This document shows positions 8,651 through 16,543 of a stretch of 22,740 nt of DNA, in pieces. A program made the position numbers and the translations under genes. The stretch covers positions 1 to 22,740 of the forward strand of contig JAEXAI010000004.1 of the NCBI GenBank assembly GCA_023394615.1, read 5' to 3'. How positions within the stretch are numbered: the first letter of the stretch is position 1; each line of letters begins with the position of its first letter. The DNA is from Actinomycetes bacterium (GTDB lineage: Bacteria > Actinomycetota > Coriobacteriia > Coriobacteriales > Eggerthellaceae). The notes under the pieces are model-generated. The model searched no databases. It was not told where the DNA came from and saw nothing but the letters and a program-made list of their open reading frames with translations.

Positions 8651-10333
8651 ATGCTGAAGGATAAGCTGATCCAAAAAGTTGTGTTCAACACATGCGCGTC
8701 ACGGGGCGAGAAGGCGTTCGCGCGATTGGACGAAGCGTGCCGTCACTCGAAGCAGGAGCAGGAAGATATTCTTATGAGAATCGTCCGTGACAACGAGAAC
8801 ACGGAATACGGGAAGAAGTACCATTTCGACCAGATTCATTCTGTCGATGACTACAAGCGCCTGGTGCCCTTTTCAACCTATGACGACTATGCAATCTATA
8901 TCCAAAGAATGCTCAACGACGAAAAGAATCTGATCACAACCTATCCTATCAACCATTACGCAGTCAGCTCGGGCAGCGCGGGTAATCCGAAATCCGTACC
9001 CATTTCGCAGGAGACCCTTGATCTGTACGCTGAAGCCGCAAATATGGACTGCGCCATTGGACGCGCCTGCTCGCCTAATGGCAAGCTTCCGGTCGGACGA
9101 ACCATTGCCATGTTGGAAATGGAAGAGTCCTACACGAAAAACGGGGTATCGATCGGTTCGATTTCCCAGACCGCGCTTCTGAAGGTGAAAAACTTCTTCC
9201 CAAGCGTGTTCACGTCTCCTACCCCTGTCATCATCTTTCAAGAGCCGCTTGACATGCGTTACCTGAAAACACGCTACGCCCTTGAGGCAAAAGACGCCAT
9301 CAACATCAGTGCGTCATTCATGAACTACGTGCTGGATCTGATGGTGTATACCGAAGCGAACTGGGAAATGCTCGTCGAGGACATCAGGCTGGGCAGAATC
9401 AACGATTCGATCAATGCCGGTGTCAAAACGCGTCCTGAACTAGAAAAGAACCTCAAGCCCAACCCGAAGCGCGCAGACGAGCTTCAGGCAATCTTCGAAG
9501 AGGGATTCGACACCCCCATCATGAAGCGCATCTGGCCGAATATGACATGGATCTATGCAATCGGAACGGCTGGCTTTGCCATTTACACGGAAAAGGTGCG
9601 CAGGTATTCGGGTGACGTTCCCGTATTCTATGGCGTCTATGCTGCGTCGGAGGCTATGATGGCCCAATCGCGTCATGCTGAAGACGAAGACTTCGTTCTT
9701 ATACCTTATGGCGGTTATTTCGAATTCATTCCCCTGGATGCCGAAGACCAAGAAACCACCCTTTCCGCCGATCAGTTGGAAGTGGGAAAGGACTACGAAA
9801 TCATCGTGACGAACCTTTCCGGTTTCTATCGCTACAAAATCAAAGACGTCATTCGCGTGACCGGTTTCACGGATGAGGCCCCCAGAATCAAATTCGTCTT
9901 CCGCAGGAACCAGTTGATCAATCTGGCTGCCGAAAAAACGAACGACGAGCAGATGTCTTGGGTTATTAGGGAATTCGAGAAGGAAACCGGAAGCAAGGTA
10001 ATGGACTACAGCGTTTACCCGGACACCGAGTCCAAACCGCCACGCTATGTGGTGTTCATGGAGGCCGATCCCATTCCAGATCAAAGCCTCGACGAGTTAA
10101 GCGACCTTGTGCATACGAAGCTTTCCATCACGAATCCGGATGTTGATGAAGTATATCAACACGGTACCATTGCCAAGAGCCGCGTTCTTTTCGTTCAGCC
10201 AGAAACGTATTTGCTCTATCGCGAGCTGATGATTCGAAAGGGAGCTTCTGCGAACCAATTGAAGCCGGTGCGCATTTTGGACAACCCGTTCAGGCAAAAG
10301 TTCTTCTTCAGGCTGCTTGAGAAGAAAGATTAA
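8651..10333 (+). CDS. GH3-family acyl-acid adenylating/amido synthetase-like protein
   Basis: The 560-residue protein starts at an ATG with GGAAAGAGG 10 nt upstream. It carries the three nucleotide-binding motifs of the GH3 (auxin-responsive promoter) branch of the ANL-like adenylating fold: SSGSAGNPKSVPIS (106-119), YGVYAASEA (327-335) and FYRYKIKDVIRV (392-403). Plant GH3 enzymes adenylate a carboxylic acid such as IAA or jasmonate and join it to an amino acid. Bacterial members are widespread, with substrates mostly unknown. The gene lies 124 nt after the phosphatase/kinase fusion and 63 nt before the STAS gene, all same strand, so co-expression is likely. The product has no signal peptide or membrane helix and should be cytosolic. 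Confidence 0.85.
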   Translation: MLKDKLIQKVVFNTCASRGEKAFARLDEACRHSKQEQEDILMRIVRDNENTEYGKKYHFDQIHSVDDYKRLVPFSTYDDYAIYIQRMLNDEKNLITTYPINHYAVSSGSAGNPKSVPISQETLDLYAEAANMDCAIGRACSPNGKLPVGRTIAMLEMEESYTKNGVSIGSISQTALLKVKNFFPSVFTSPTPVIIFQEPLDMRYLKTRYALEAKDAINISASFMNYVLDLMVYTEANWEMLVEDIRLGRINDSINAGVKTRPELEKNLKPNPKRADELQAIFEEGFDTPIMKRIWPNMTWIYAIGTAGFAIYTEKVRRYSGDVPVFYGVYAASEAMMAQSRHAEDEDFVLIPYGGYFEFIPLDAEDQETTLSADQLEVGKDYEIIVTNLSGFYRYKIKDVIRVTGFTDEAPRIKFVFRRNQLINLAAEKTNDEQMSWVIREFEKETGSKVMDYSVYPDTESKPPRYVVFMEADPIPDQSLDELSDLVHTKLSITNPDVDEVYQHGTIAKSRVLFVQPETYLLYRELMIRKGASANQLKPVRILDNPFRQKFFFRLLEKKD

Positions 10334-10396
10334 GTAGAATATACATCGATGGCATTTCGACTTTTTGTCGATAAATAGGAACAGGAGATCATACAT

Positions 10397-10696
10397 ATGG
10401 ATATCAACAAAACGCAAGACGGAGACAAGCTTGTTATCGCGCTGGGCGGAAGCCTTGACACGAACACTTCCCCCGAGCTTTCCGACGTACTGGACAGCTC
10501 TCTTCCCGGAATCACTGATCTGACCTTTGATTTCGCCGACCTCGAGTACTTGTCATCGGCCGGGCTTCGCGTGCTGTTGGCTGCGCAGAACACCATGGAC
10601 GAGCAAGGGGAGATGCGCGTCATCCATCCAAATGAAGTGATCAAGGATGTGTTCGAGGTCACGGGATTCAGCGAGATAATGGATATTGAGGCTTAA
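10397..10696 (+). CDS. STAS-domain anti-anti-sigma factor
   Basis: The 99-residue product is a single STAS domain of SpoIIAA/RsbV type, with LVIALGGSLDTNTSPEL at the first strand and helix and DLEYLSSAGLRVLLAAQ around the phospho-site (S53/S54). AGGAG stands 9 nt before the ATG. In partner switching the dephosphorylated form binds the kinase/anti-sigma protein and frees its sigma factor. The kinase domain then phosphorylates the serine, and the SpoIIE phosphatase reverses this. Both activities are encoded by the fusion gene at 6733. No sigma factor gene is visible in the window, so the output is elsewhere or is not a sigma factor. Confidence 0.9.
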   Translation: MDINKTQDGDKLVIALGGSLDTNTSPELSDVLDSSLPGITDLTFDFADLEYLSSAGLRVLLAAQNTMDEQGEMRVIHPNEVIKDVFEVTGFSEIMDIEA

Positions 10697-10710
10697 TACG
10701 CCCTTTCGAT

Positions 10711-10741
10711 TGCGCGAAGGTCGCCGATGATCTTCGCGCGA
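10711..10741. terminator. Hairpin after the STAS gene, possibly bidirectional
   Basis: GCGCGAAG (10712-10719) pairs perfectly with CTTCGCGC (10732-10739) across a 12-nt loop. The T-run is weak, so this is a likely but imperfect terminator between the convergent STAS and histidine kinase genes. Confidence 0.5.
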
Positions 10742-10842
10742 TGTTCTTATGCGGAACGGTGGCGTCATCTGATGATGCCGAAATACCTCAACATGCCCTG
10801 ACCTGCGGGGGTCATGGATTTCCGGGAATAAACGCCAAGTTG

Positions 10843-11895
10843 TTAAACAGTGAGAATAACGGTAAAGATGGTATGTCCATCTTGGCTGGAAGCATTCACT
10901 GTTGCATGATGAAGATCGAGGATTCGCCTTACCAGGGGGAGTCCGAGTCCACAACCGAGAGTCGCATGCGAGGGATCGCTTTGATAGAAGCGGTCGAAGA
11001 TGCGGTCGAGTTCATCGGGGGCAATAGAAGGGCCGTCGTTTTCAATCCGGACAATCACTTCAGACCCGACAATCGTCGAGTTCACGCGAATCAAACCATT
11101 TACGGGGGAGAATTTGCAGGCGTTGTCTAGCAAGTTGATCCAGACCTGGTTGAGTAAAGCGGCGTTGCCGGTAATCGTGGATTCGACGAGACTCACATCG
11201 AAGGCAAGCTGTTTGTCCGACCATTTCTCCCGAACCACGAGAAGAGCCGAACGTAGCTGCTCATCGATGCGCACCGGTCCGTTGTCTATGCCTTGCAGGT
11301 TGTCGAGGGACTCGGCCTGCCGTAATGCCAGGATGCTGCTCGATAGTTCCACGAGCCTCTTCGATTCCTTCGCAATCACCTCGGCGTATTCCACGCGTTC
11401 CCGCTCGGTCAGGTCGGGTTCGCACAGCAATTCGGCGAAACCGTTGATGGAGACGATGGGCGTCTTGAACTCATGCGAGAAGTCGTTGATGAAGTCGTGG
11501 CGCAGTATCTCGGTTTGACCCAACGCCTCGGCGGTGGCGTTGAAGCTATCGGTGAAGTCCTCCACCTCGCGGATTTTCAGTGCGCGACCGCTCCTCACAC
11601 GCGTTTCGAAGTTTCCGTCCCTCAGCTCGCCCATCGCGTAGAGCATGTCCTGGAGCGGACGTAGAATGACGTGTTTTACGATGATGCTCACCGCTGCGGT
11701 CAGAGCAATGCTCATGAGCACTACCAGAAGCGTGAGCGCCAGCGGGTTGTTCCAAGACTCCGTTGTGAGCCAGCCATTGTTTATGCTGAATATCGCAATC
11801 CTTGTCACCAGGAACATCAGCACCGCTATGATGGCGAACACATCAAGGATCAGCAGGGCGAACAGCCCCATGCTTTCGAGTCCGCGCTTACGCAT
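10843..11895 (-). CDS. Two-component sensor histidine kinase
   Basis: The 350-residue kinase has two membrane helices (about 11-34 and 51-74) with a very short external loop, then a HAMP linker (ILRPLQDMLYAMGEL...). The DHp domain carries the phospho-acceptor H141 in DFSHEFKTPI, followed by a HATPase domain with N258 in WINLLDNACKFSP, IENDGPSI (284-291) and GCGLGLPLV (314-322). The small sensor loop suggests detection of a membrane or envelope signal. Its ATG lies 8 nt inside the end of the response regulator gene, so translation is coupled. The pair forms one minus-strand operon. Confidence 0.9.
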   Translation of the reverse strand: MRKRGLESMGLFALLILDVFAIIAVLMFLVTRIAIFSINNGWLTTESWNNPLALTLLVVLMSIALTAAVSIIVKHVILRPLQDMLYAMGELRDGNFETRVRSGRALKIREVEDFTDSFNATAEALGQTEILRHDFINDFSHEFKTPIVSINGFAELLCEPDLTERERVEYAEVIAKESKRLVELSSSILALRQAESLDNLQGIDNGPVRIDEQLRSALLVVREKWSDKQLAFDVSLVESTITGNAALLNQVWINLLDNACKFSPVNGLIRVNSTIVGSEVIVRIENDGPSIAPDELDRIFDRFYQSDPSHATLGCGLGLPLVRRILDLHHATVNASSQDGHTIFTVILTV

Positions 11896-12562
11896 GATGG
11901 ACCCCCCGATACCCGATGCCGCGGATGGTCTGAATCTCGAGTTCCGGCCAGTCCTTGAAGCGGTTCCTCAGGCGGTTGATGTGCACATTCACTGTCGACC
12001 CATCGCTGTCCGACTCCATTCCCCAGATCTCCTCGAGCAGCTGGGATCGCGTGAATACCGTATCGGGGTAAGCCATGAGCTTGTAGAGCAGGTAGAACTC
12101 CTTGGGGGGCAGCGTTTCCACCTGCGCACCGCGCTGCACGGTCAGGTTGTCGTAGGTGAGTGTAACCTCACCTATCGTGATGCAGTGGTCGGCTACGATC
12201 TTCGCACGTCGCAGCAGTGCTTTTATGCGCAGGATCATCTCCTGCGCGTCCACCGGCTTCACCAGATAGTCGTCGGTGCCCACGAGAAATCCCTGCCGCC
12301 TGTCGCGTACCTCTCCTTTGGCGGTAACCATCAGCACCGGTGTTTCGATTCGGGCGTCGCGGAGCTGTTCCACCAGGCCGAAACCGTCGAGGCTGGGCAT
12401 CATCACATCGGTTAGCAACAGATCGACGTGATATTTATCGAGCGCTTCGAGCGCTTCGAGCCCATCGCGCGCGGCGACCACGTCGAATCCTGCGCGCTTG
12501 AGCACCGCGCACATTAGCTTGAGGGTGCTGGGATCGTCTTCTGCAACCAGTATCCGAGCCAT
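11888..12562 (-). CDS. OmpR/PhoB-family response regulator
   Basis: The 224-residue protein has a receiver domain with acidic pocket E8-D9-D10, phospho-acceptor D52 (LLLTDVMMP), T80 and K102. A winged-helix domain follows (about 128-222) with LPPKEFYLLYKLM, VFTRSQLLEEIWG, STVNVHINRLRNRF and IRGIGYRG. AAGGAG stands 9 nt before the ATG. OmpR-type regulators bind direct repeats one helical turn apart. Just such repeats lie upstream of this gene and at two nearby promoters, so autoregulation and control of those genes is predicted. The exact subfamily and signal are not identifiable. Confidence 0.92.
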   Translation of the reverse strand: MARILVAEDDPSTLKLMCAVLKRAGFDVVAARDGLEALEALDKYHVDLLLTDVMMPSLDGFGLVEQLRDARIETPVLMVTAKGEVRDRRQGFLVGTDDYLVKPVDAQEMILRIKALLRRAKIVADHCITIGEVTLTYDNLTVQRGAQVETLPPKEFYLLYKLMAYPDTVFTRSQLLEEIWGMESDSDGSTVNVHINRLRNRFKDWPELEIQTIRGIGYRGVHHA

Positions 12563-12626
12563 GGGTGCAATCTCCTTCTATATTCCGTGATGTCGCGGCG
12601 CATTATGCAGCTGTGCATGCGCGCGG

Positions 12627-12659
12627 AGTGTATCTCGTGAAGATAAACGCAAGATAAAC
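12627..12659 (-). promoter_or_regulatory. Response-regulator-type promoter of the two-component operon
   Basis: On the minus strand GTTTATCTT occurs twice, at 12659-12651 and 12648-12640, with an 11-bp period. A 7-nt gap leads to TACACT (12632-12627) as -10. The second half-site lies where a -35 would be, typical of activator-dependent promoters. It serves the response regulator gene, with a leader of about 58 nt. Confidence 0.6.
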
Positions 12660-12702
12660 GCGCGCTGCGGCTGCAGGGCGCGGCAAGGTGCGACAGGGCG
12701 GC

Positions 12703-12735
12703 GTTTATCCTCGGTTTATTTTAACCCCGTAACCT
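12703..12735 (+). promoter_or_regulatory. Response-regulator-type promoter of the gene at 12774
   Basis: GTTTATCCT (12703-12711) and GTTTATTTT (12714-12722) have the same 11-bp period. A 7-nt gap then gives TAACCT (12730-12735) as -10. The layout matches the divergent promoter at 12627-12659 and that at 14075-14107. Confidence 0.6.
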
Positions 12736-12773
12736 TCAATGCGTCAGAACACATCGAACGGAAGGAACACCTC

Positions 12774-13289
12774 ATGTCTCAACAAGTTAACAGCACTACC
12801 GCAGCAGATACCGCAAAGATCGATTCTGGAGTCCGATCCGAAGAAGCCGGGAAAAACGTCATCACAATAGGAGGGTCATCCTCACAAGGTGGTATCGGGC
12901 TTAGCTCCATCATTTCCCTGCTGCTCCAGTTTGCCGCATGGATGATCGTGGGAATCGGCTATCTCTGCGTGCCGGGATCCCTTATCGGGGGGATTCTGGG
13001 CGTTGTGTGCCTGTTCATGAACCTTGGAACCGGCATTGCGAATATGGCGCTTTGCCTTGGGTGCGCCATCGCATGCGTGGGCCTGTTCTATCCCATCTTC
13101 GTGGGAACACGCTTTCTGCAGCATGTTCTTTTGAAACGCGAAGGCGGGTTTGATTTCGACAAGAAGACGCTTCTCGTGTTTGCTGTCATAGCTGTGGCGG
13201 GTGCTGCTCTCGCCGGCCTGGGTGTCCTTATCGGCGGAGGTGCGCAACTCGCCCTTCCCGGCTTCCTGCAAACCATCTTCGCTGCATAG
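12774..13289 (+). CDS. Small membrane protein, unknown function
   Basis: AAGGA precedes the ATG by 7 nt. The 171-residue product has a polar, Ser/Thr/Gly-rich N-terminus of about 45 residues, then roughly four hydrophobic helices (about 45-65, 68-88, 90-112 and 132-160), separated by a short charged loop, KREGGFDFDKKT. No family was recognised; it does not look like a transporter subunit. It is divergent from the response regulator gene across a shared region carrying one binding-site pair for each direction. It is thus a probable target of that regulator and may act in the envelope response the kinase senses. Confidence 0.7.
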   Translation: MSQQVNSTTAADTAKIDSGVRSEEAGKNVITIGGSSSQGGIGLSSIISLLLQFAAWMIVGIGYLCVPGSLIGGILGVVCLFMNLGTGIANMALCLGCAIACVGLFYPIFVGTRFLQHVLLKREGGFDFDKKTLLVFAVIAVAGAALAGLGVLIGGGAQLALPGFLQTIFAA

Positions 13290-13414
13290 AGGGGGGCATG
13301 ATTCTCGCCCATCGAATCAACGAAGGTGCTGCTTGCCGACAAGGCCATCGAACACGTGGCCGCCAATCCGGAAAACCCTGAGAACGGAAGGGCGGACGAG
13401 TCGGCTTCCCAGAT

Positions 13415-13780
13415 GCCGAGATTCTTCATATCGCCTATTCGGCTGCCACCACCTGTTCGTTCGTATCGGCGCGCGTTGCGGCACGGGAATCCGGGAGAAT
13501 CGTCAGCATCGATGCCAAGAGCTTTTCTGGGGGTCTTGGCCAGATAGCAAGCGATACGGCGCGTTATTGCAGAGTGCATCCGGATATGCCTGCTGAAGAG
13601 GCGGCAAGGTATGCTAAAGGGCTTATCGATAGAACGATCATGGCATTCCTGCCGAGCGATCTCACATTCCTCCGTGCCGGGGGGCGTCTTTCCAACGCCC
13701 GGTATATAGGCGCTCAGATCCTGAAGGTCAAACCTTGCGTGGAGGCGATTGACGGCAAGCTTGTCGCTTATCGTCGCAGA
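13415..13780 (+). pseudogene. DegV-family fragment
   Basis: One forward frame gives EILHIAYSAATTCSFVSA, RIVSIDAKSFSGGLGQ, DRTIMAFLPSDLTFLRAGG and ARYIGAQILKVKPCVEA, matching the middle of DegV fatty-acid-binding proteins (usually about 280 residues). A stop at 13379-13381 closes the frame upstream. Part of the preceding sequence continues in another frame (KVLLADKAIEHVAANPENP, 13323-13410), which suggests a frameshift. The N-terminal strand and the C-terminal domain are absent. DegV proteins present acyl groups to a fatty acid kinase; this copy cannot. Confidence 0.65.
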
Positions 13781-14053
13781 CTTTCACCTCTTGTGGTCCG
13801 TATCCCAACGGCGGTTACCTGCCTGTGCATCGTTCTGATGCTGGCGAACGTCTTGCTGACTATGGGAGCCTTCGATAGCTGGTATCGCCGCATGGACGGC
13901 ATCTCCGCTCCGACGCCTATTCAATCGTTCTTCGCAACCCACTTTGATGACGATTTCATGGAGGGTCGTTTCCAGAACATGTCCCTCTTTCCCAACGATA
14001 CGATACGTCCCCAAAAAGAGTGGTCCATATTCCAGGTTGCTGCATTCGTCTAA
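13781..14053 (+). pseudogene. Membrane-protein fragment joined in frame to the DegV remnant
   Basis: Directly after the DegV homology ends (KLVAYRR), the same frame changes character: one membrane helix (about TAVTCLCIVLMLANVLL) and then a polar region with HFDDDFMEGRFQNMSLFP, ending at a TAA. It has no counterpart in DegV and no start of its own with a ribosome site. I do not recognise the family. It appears to be a piece of another gene brought next to DegV by deletion. Confidence 0.35.
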
Positions 14054-14074
14054 AGCAGTGGCGGTGAATCCCGT

Positions 14075-14107
14075 GTTTACCTTCGGTTTATCTTGAGAAC
14101 CCATACT
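14075..14107 (+). promoter_or_regulatory. Response-regulator-type promoter upstream of 14145/14221
   Basis: GTTTACCTT (14075-14083) and GTTTATCTT (14086-14094) are 11 bp apart. A 7-nt gap leads to CATACT (14102-14107) as -10. Position for position this equals the two promoters between the response regulator and the gene at 12774. Confidence 0.6.
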
Positions 14108-14144
14108 ACACGGTGAGAGGAATTCACAAATAAGCGGAGCTTTG

Positions 14145-14210
14145 ATGAGAGCTTTAAAAAAGAGAGTGCCTGAATCGATTGATTCTTTCAGCACAGACAC
14201 CATGAGATAA
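14145..14210 (+). CDS. 21-codon upstream ORF coupled to the next gene
   Basis: GGAG stands 5 nt before an ATG that opens a 21-residue frame, starting MRALKKRVPESIDSF. Its TAA (14208-14210) overlaps the AAGGAG ribosome site of the gene at 14221. The cationic start and exact overlap suggest a leader peptide or small protein that couples translation. A chance ORF in the leader cannot be excluded. Confidence 0.4.
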   Translation: MRALKKRVPESIDSFSTDTMR

Positions 14211-14220
14211 GGAGCGGCAA

Positions 14221-15321
14221 ATGAAAATTGACAACCCCCAGGTTACTATGGCGGACGATGCTAGAAAGGGCGTCGAGAATCAGTCTAGGTCGGGCTTTCT
14301 TGACTGGCTTTTTGAAGGTAACGTGACCGGGGATGATGGTGAGCTTTATTCGCTGGGTGGATCCATTTTGTCCCTTGATCGGGAAAAAACAGATTTGGTC
14401 ACTGTTGTCCTTTCAAAGGGGAAAGGCACGCAACGCCAATTAAAAAACTCGATTTACAAGGTTGCGGAATATCCCGGTCAAATGATGGAAAGGTTTTTTC
14501 ACAACCCTCAGGGAGCACTGCAAATCGAGCAACGGGAACACAGTGTTTTTGTGAGCTGCGGCGAAGAGTGCAAGGTAGAGTGCTTTGATAACGGCAGCTG
14601 GCACTTCATATTCGACACAAGGGACGGCGAGTACAAAGCGGATTTGTATCATAGAGCGTACGGATATCCGCTCTGGTATGGACGTGAGAATCCCTCGTAT
14701 CTGACTCAGCATTCCATTACCTATGGGTACAACTGGGCCGGAGATGTGGACGGAGAGTTTACCTATCAGGGGAAAACAATCAAGGTTAAGGGAACTGGGC
14801 AACGTGAAAGATATGTTGCCGTAGATTCCTCTGCCGCTGAGCTTGGCGGTTGGGAGGACTGGGGTTTTATCACCTTCAACGAAATCCATTCGTCTCTGTA
14901 CGATATGCGGCTTGGGATGAAGGATTTTGCTATCTATGATTTGCAGACAGAGACATATTATCCCGAAGGCGAAATGAGCATAGATCATGAGGATTGGGTT
15001 TTCCTTCGCGAGCTGGATGGGTTCATTCCCTCCCGCTATAGGATTAGGGTCAAGGTCGAAAACGGCGTGTTTGAAGTAGACGCTCATGTCTGCAACGCCC
15101 GCACATGGGGTGTAACGTTCAAAGTTCCTGATTATCCTGTTGCAACACTGGTATTTGATGATGTAGCGGGTCGGTTTATCTCTTGCGACGGCACGGTTAG
15201 GGAGCTTACCGGCGGACGCGGCACGATGTCCGTGCGTCAATGGCACGCTTATCCCAATATCCTTCCTCGCGAGTTATACAGCGATGAAGAAAGAACCGGC
15301 GAAAAATTCGATACGCTCTGA
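14221..15321 (+). CDS. Hypothetical protein, possibly CrtC/AttH-like beta-rich fold
   Basis: AAGGAG lies 6 nt upstream of the ATG. The 366-residue product has no signal peptide or membrane helix, is rich in aromatic residues and beta-prone strands, and includes DWLFEGNVTGDDGELYS, YTYGYN-like and DVDGEFTYQGKTIKVKG stretches and GGWEDWGFITFNEIHSS. This order (a substrate-like opening, a central 'G...Y.V.G.G..ER', then a tryptophan motif and a second beta domain) reminds me of the CrtC/AttH lipocalin-like hydratase family. The usual WHDH-type signature is not clear, so the family is tentative. The promoter carries the two-component binding-site pair, which suggests a role in the same response. 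Confidence 0.6.
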   Translation: MKIDNPQVTMADDARKGVENQSRSGFLDWLFEGNVTGDDGELYSLGGSILSLDREKTDLVTVVLSKGKGTQRQLKNSIYKVAEYPGQMMERFFHNPQGALQIEQREHSVFVSCGEECKVECFDNGSWHFIFDTRDGEYKADLYHRAYGYPLWYGRENPSYLTQHSITYGYNWAGDVDGEFTYQGKTIKVKGTGQRERYVAVDSSAAELGGWEDWGFITFNEIHSSLYDMRLGMKDFAIYDLQTETYYPEGEMSIDHEDWVFLRELDGFIPSRYRIRVKVENGVFEVDAHVCNARTWGVTFKVPDYPVATLVFDDVAGRFISCDGTVRELTGGRGTMSVRQWHAYPNILPRELYSDEERTGEKFDTL

Positions 15322-15332
15322 TTGCGTGATAG

Positions 15333-15431
15333 ATGCCATTGGAATATGGCTTGGACCTGTTGCGCATCATCGAGACTGCTTCTCATACAGAAGAAGCGCT
15401 CAATGTGGTCATCGACTATCGGCTGACGTGA
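15333..15431 (+). pseudogene. 32-codon coding-like remnant
   Basis: A short frame starting MPLEYGLDLLRIIETASHT reads like the end of a helical protein, but no ribosome site precedes it and stop codons stand directly upstream. It lies in the gap before the membrane protein gene. It may be a 3' fragment of a lost gene or chance. Confidence 0.2.
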
Positions 15432-15461
15432 AGTGTTGTTGTAGAGAAGAAAGGTTCGGCT

Positions 15462-16142
15462 ATGCGCATAGCAAGCATCGAGGTAAAGGACTCCCACTTC
15501 CTGGGCTTGTCTTTTGCAACATCCGCTTTTTCGGGCGTGGCTAAGCTGGCCATGGCTCTTTTCACCCAATCGTTTTTAGTGCTGGTTAGCGGATTATACG
15601 CGCTGGTCCTGTGCGTTCCGCGCATGGCCACACTTGTCGGAATGGGCGTCGGTCATTTCCTTCGAAGCGGAGATGAGGGCCATTTGACGAGTGCTGACTT
15701 GGATGCTCGGGAAAGCGCTTCATCTGGTACGCGTCGCCCGCAGGAGATTTCCGCGGTGTTCCTGGTGATGCTGGGCGTGCTGTTCGTTACCATGAGCAAT
15801 CATACGCTCGTCAATGGCGAGACCACGTTGAACCTGGGCACCATCCCCGCCATCACATTCGCCACGTGTGCTTTCGCGAAGATTGGGGTGGCCATTTACG
15901 GCGTCGTGAAAGAGCGTGGCAATTCGAGTAGCGTTGTCTTCGCGAATAAGTTGACCAGCTTGGCAGATGGTATGGCTTCGATTGTGCTCACTCAGATTGC
16001 CCTGCGAGGTTCGCAAGGGGAGAGCGCGGACATCTTCGATGCTGCCTTCGGCATTGTCGTCGGCATCGCTATCGTGGTTATGGGAATCTGGCTTTTCGTT
16101 CATGTTTCGCGCAGTCGTTTGGTAAGCGACACGCATGAGTGA
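15462..16142 (+). CDS. Integral membrane protein, unknown function
   Basis: AGAAAGG stands 7 nt before the ATG. The 226-residue product has about five to six hydrophobic segments (roughly 15-30, 36-58, 94-112, 122-145 and 184-212) and a hydrophilic loop of about 25 residues after the second. The segment KLTSLADGMASIVLTQIAL followed by DAAFGIVVGIAIVVMGIWL resembles the last helices of cation-diffusion-facilitator proteins, but histidine/aspartate metal-site motifs are not evident, so I do not name it as one. It is downstream of the possible CrtC-like gene on the same strand, 140 nt apart. Confidence 0.65.
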   Translation: MRIASIEVKDSHFLGLSFATSAFSGVAKLAMALFTQSFLVLVSGLYALVLCVPRMATLVGMGVGHFLRSGDEGHLTSADLDARESASSGTRRPQEISAVFLVMLGVLFVTMSNHTLVNGETTLNLGTIPAITFATCAFAKIGVAIYGVVKERGNSSSVVFANKLTSLADGMASIVLTQIALRGSQGESADIFDAAFGIVVGIAIVVMGIWLFVHVSRSRLVSDTHE

Positions 16143-16543
16143 CCTGTGTCAATATTTCGGACACGGAAACTTGAGATTCTACGCCGCCATCGCAATCGCT
16201 TTCTTCATAGGTTTCGTACGTTCGAAGAATGCATCCGCCGCCTGAACTCCATTCTGACCAACGCCCTTCGCGTCGGTGCACAGCCTGGCTGATCTGGCAC
16301 AGAGTTGATTCGGCACCTCTTGGCCGAACACGTCGCCGTTCGGATTCGCGCCGAAGCGCAGCGCGCCCTAGCGAAACAATTCGTCGTGAGATCCGGTTCG
16401 CTGCATGAGTGCAATATCGTCAAACGTACGCCATATCAGCAGCCAATCGCCTGCGTTGCAAACATGGCACTCGCAACTTCCCGACCAACCGCCGGTGAGC
16501 TGATGCATATTGTGGCGACGGTGAACTTTTAGGCGAGTCATGA
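16143..16543. other. Gene-free stretch with decayed sequence
   Basis: It opens with an interrupted inverted repeat, GTGTC...GACAC (16146-16164), resembling some insertion-sequence ends. A coding-like fragment (TFEECIRRLNSILTNALRV, to a stop near 16273) follows. No complete gene, transposase motif or promoter was recognised. Confidence 0.35.

Noticed and set aside
9440..10084. 214-codon frame antisense to the GH3 gene
   Set aside because: Shadow of a gene with conserved motifs; its composition mirrors the sense codons.
10357..10372. TCGAC-TTTTT-GTCGA mini-hairpin before the STAS gene
   Set aside because: The 5-bp stem is too short to claim; it is probably incidental.
11645..12415. 256-codon forward frame opposite the response regulator and kinase
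   Set aside because: It is antisense to two clear domain-complete genes and has no protein-like features.
16146..16164. GTGTC...GACAC inverted repeat as an insertion-sequence end
   Set aside because: There is only one short end, no transposase and no target duplication, so it is noted but not called.
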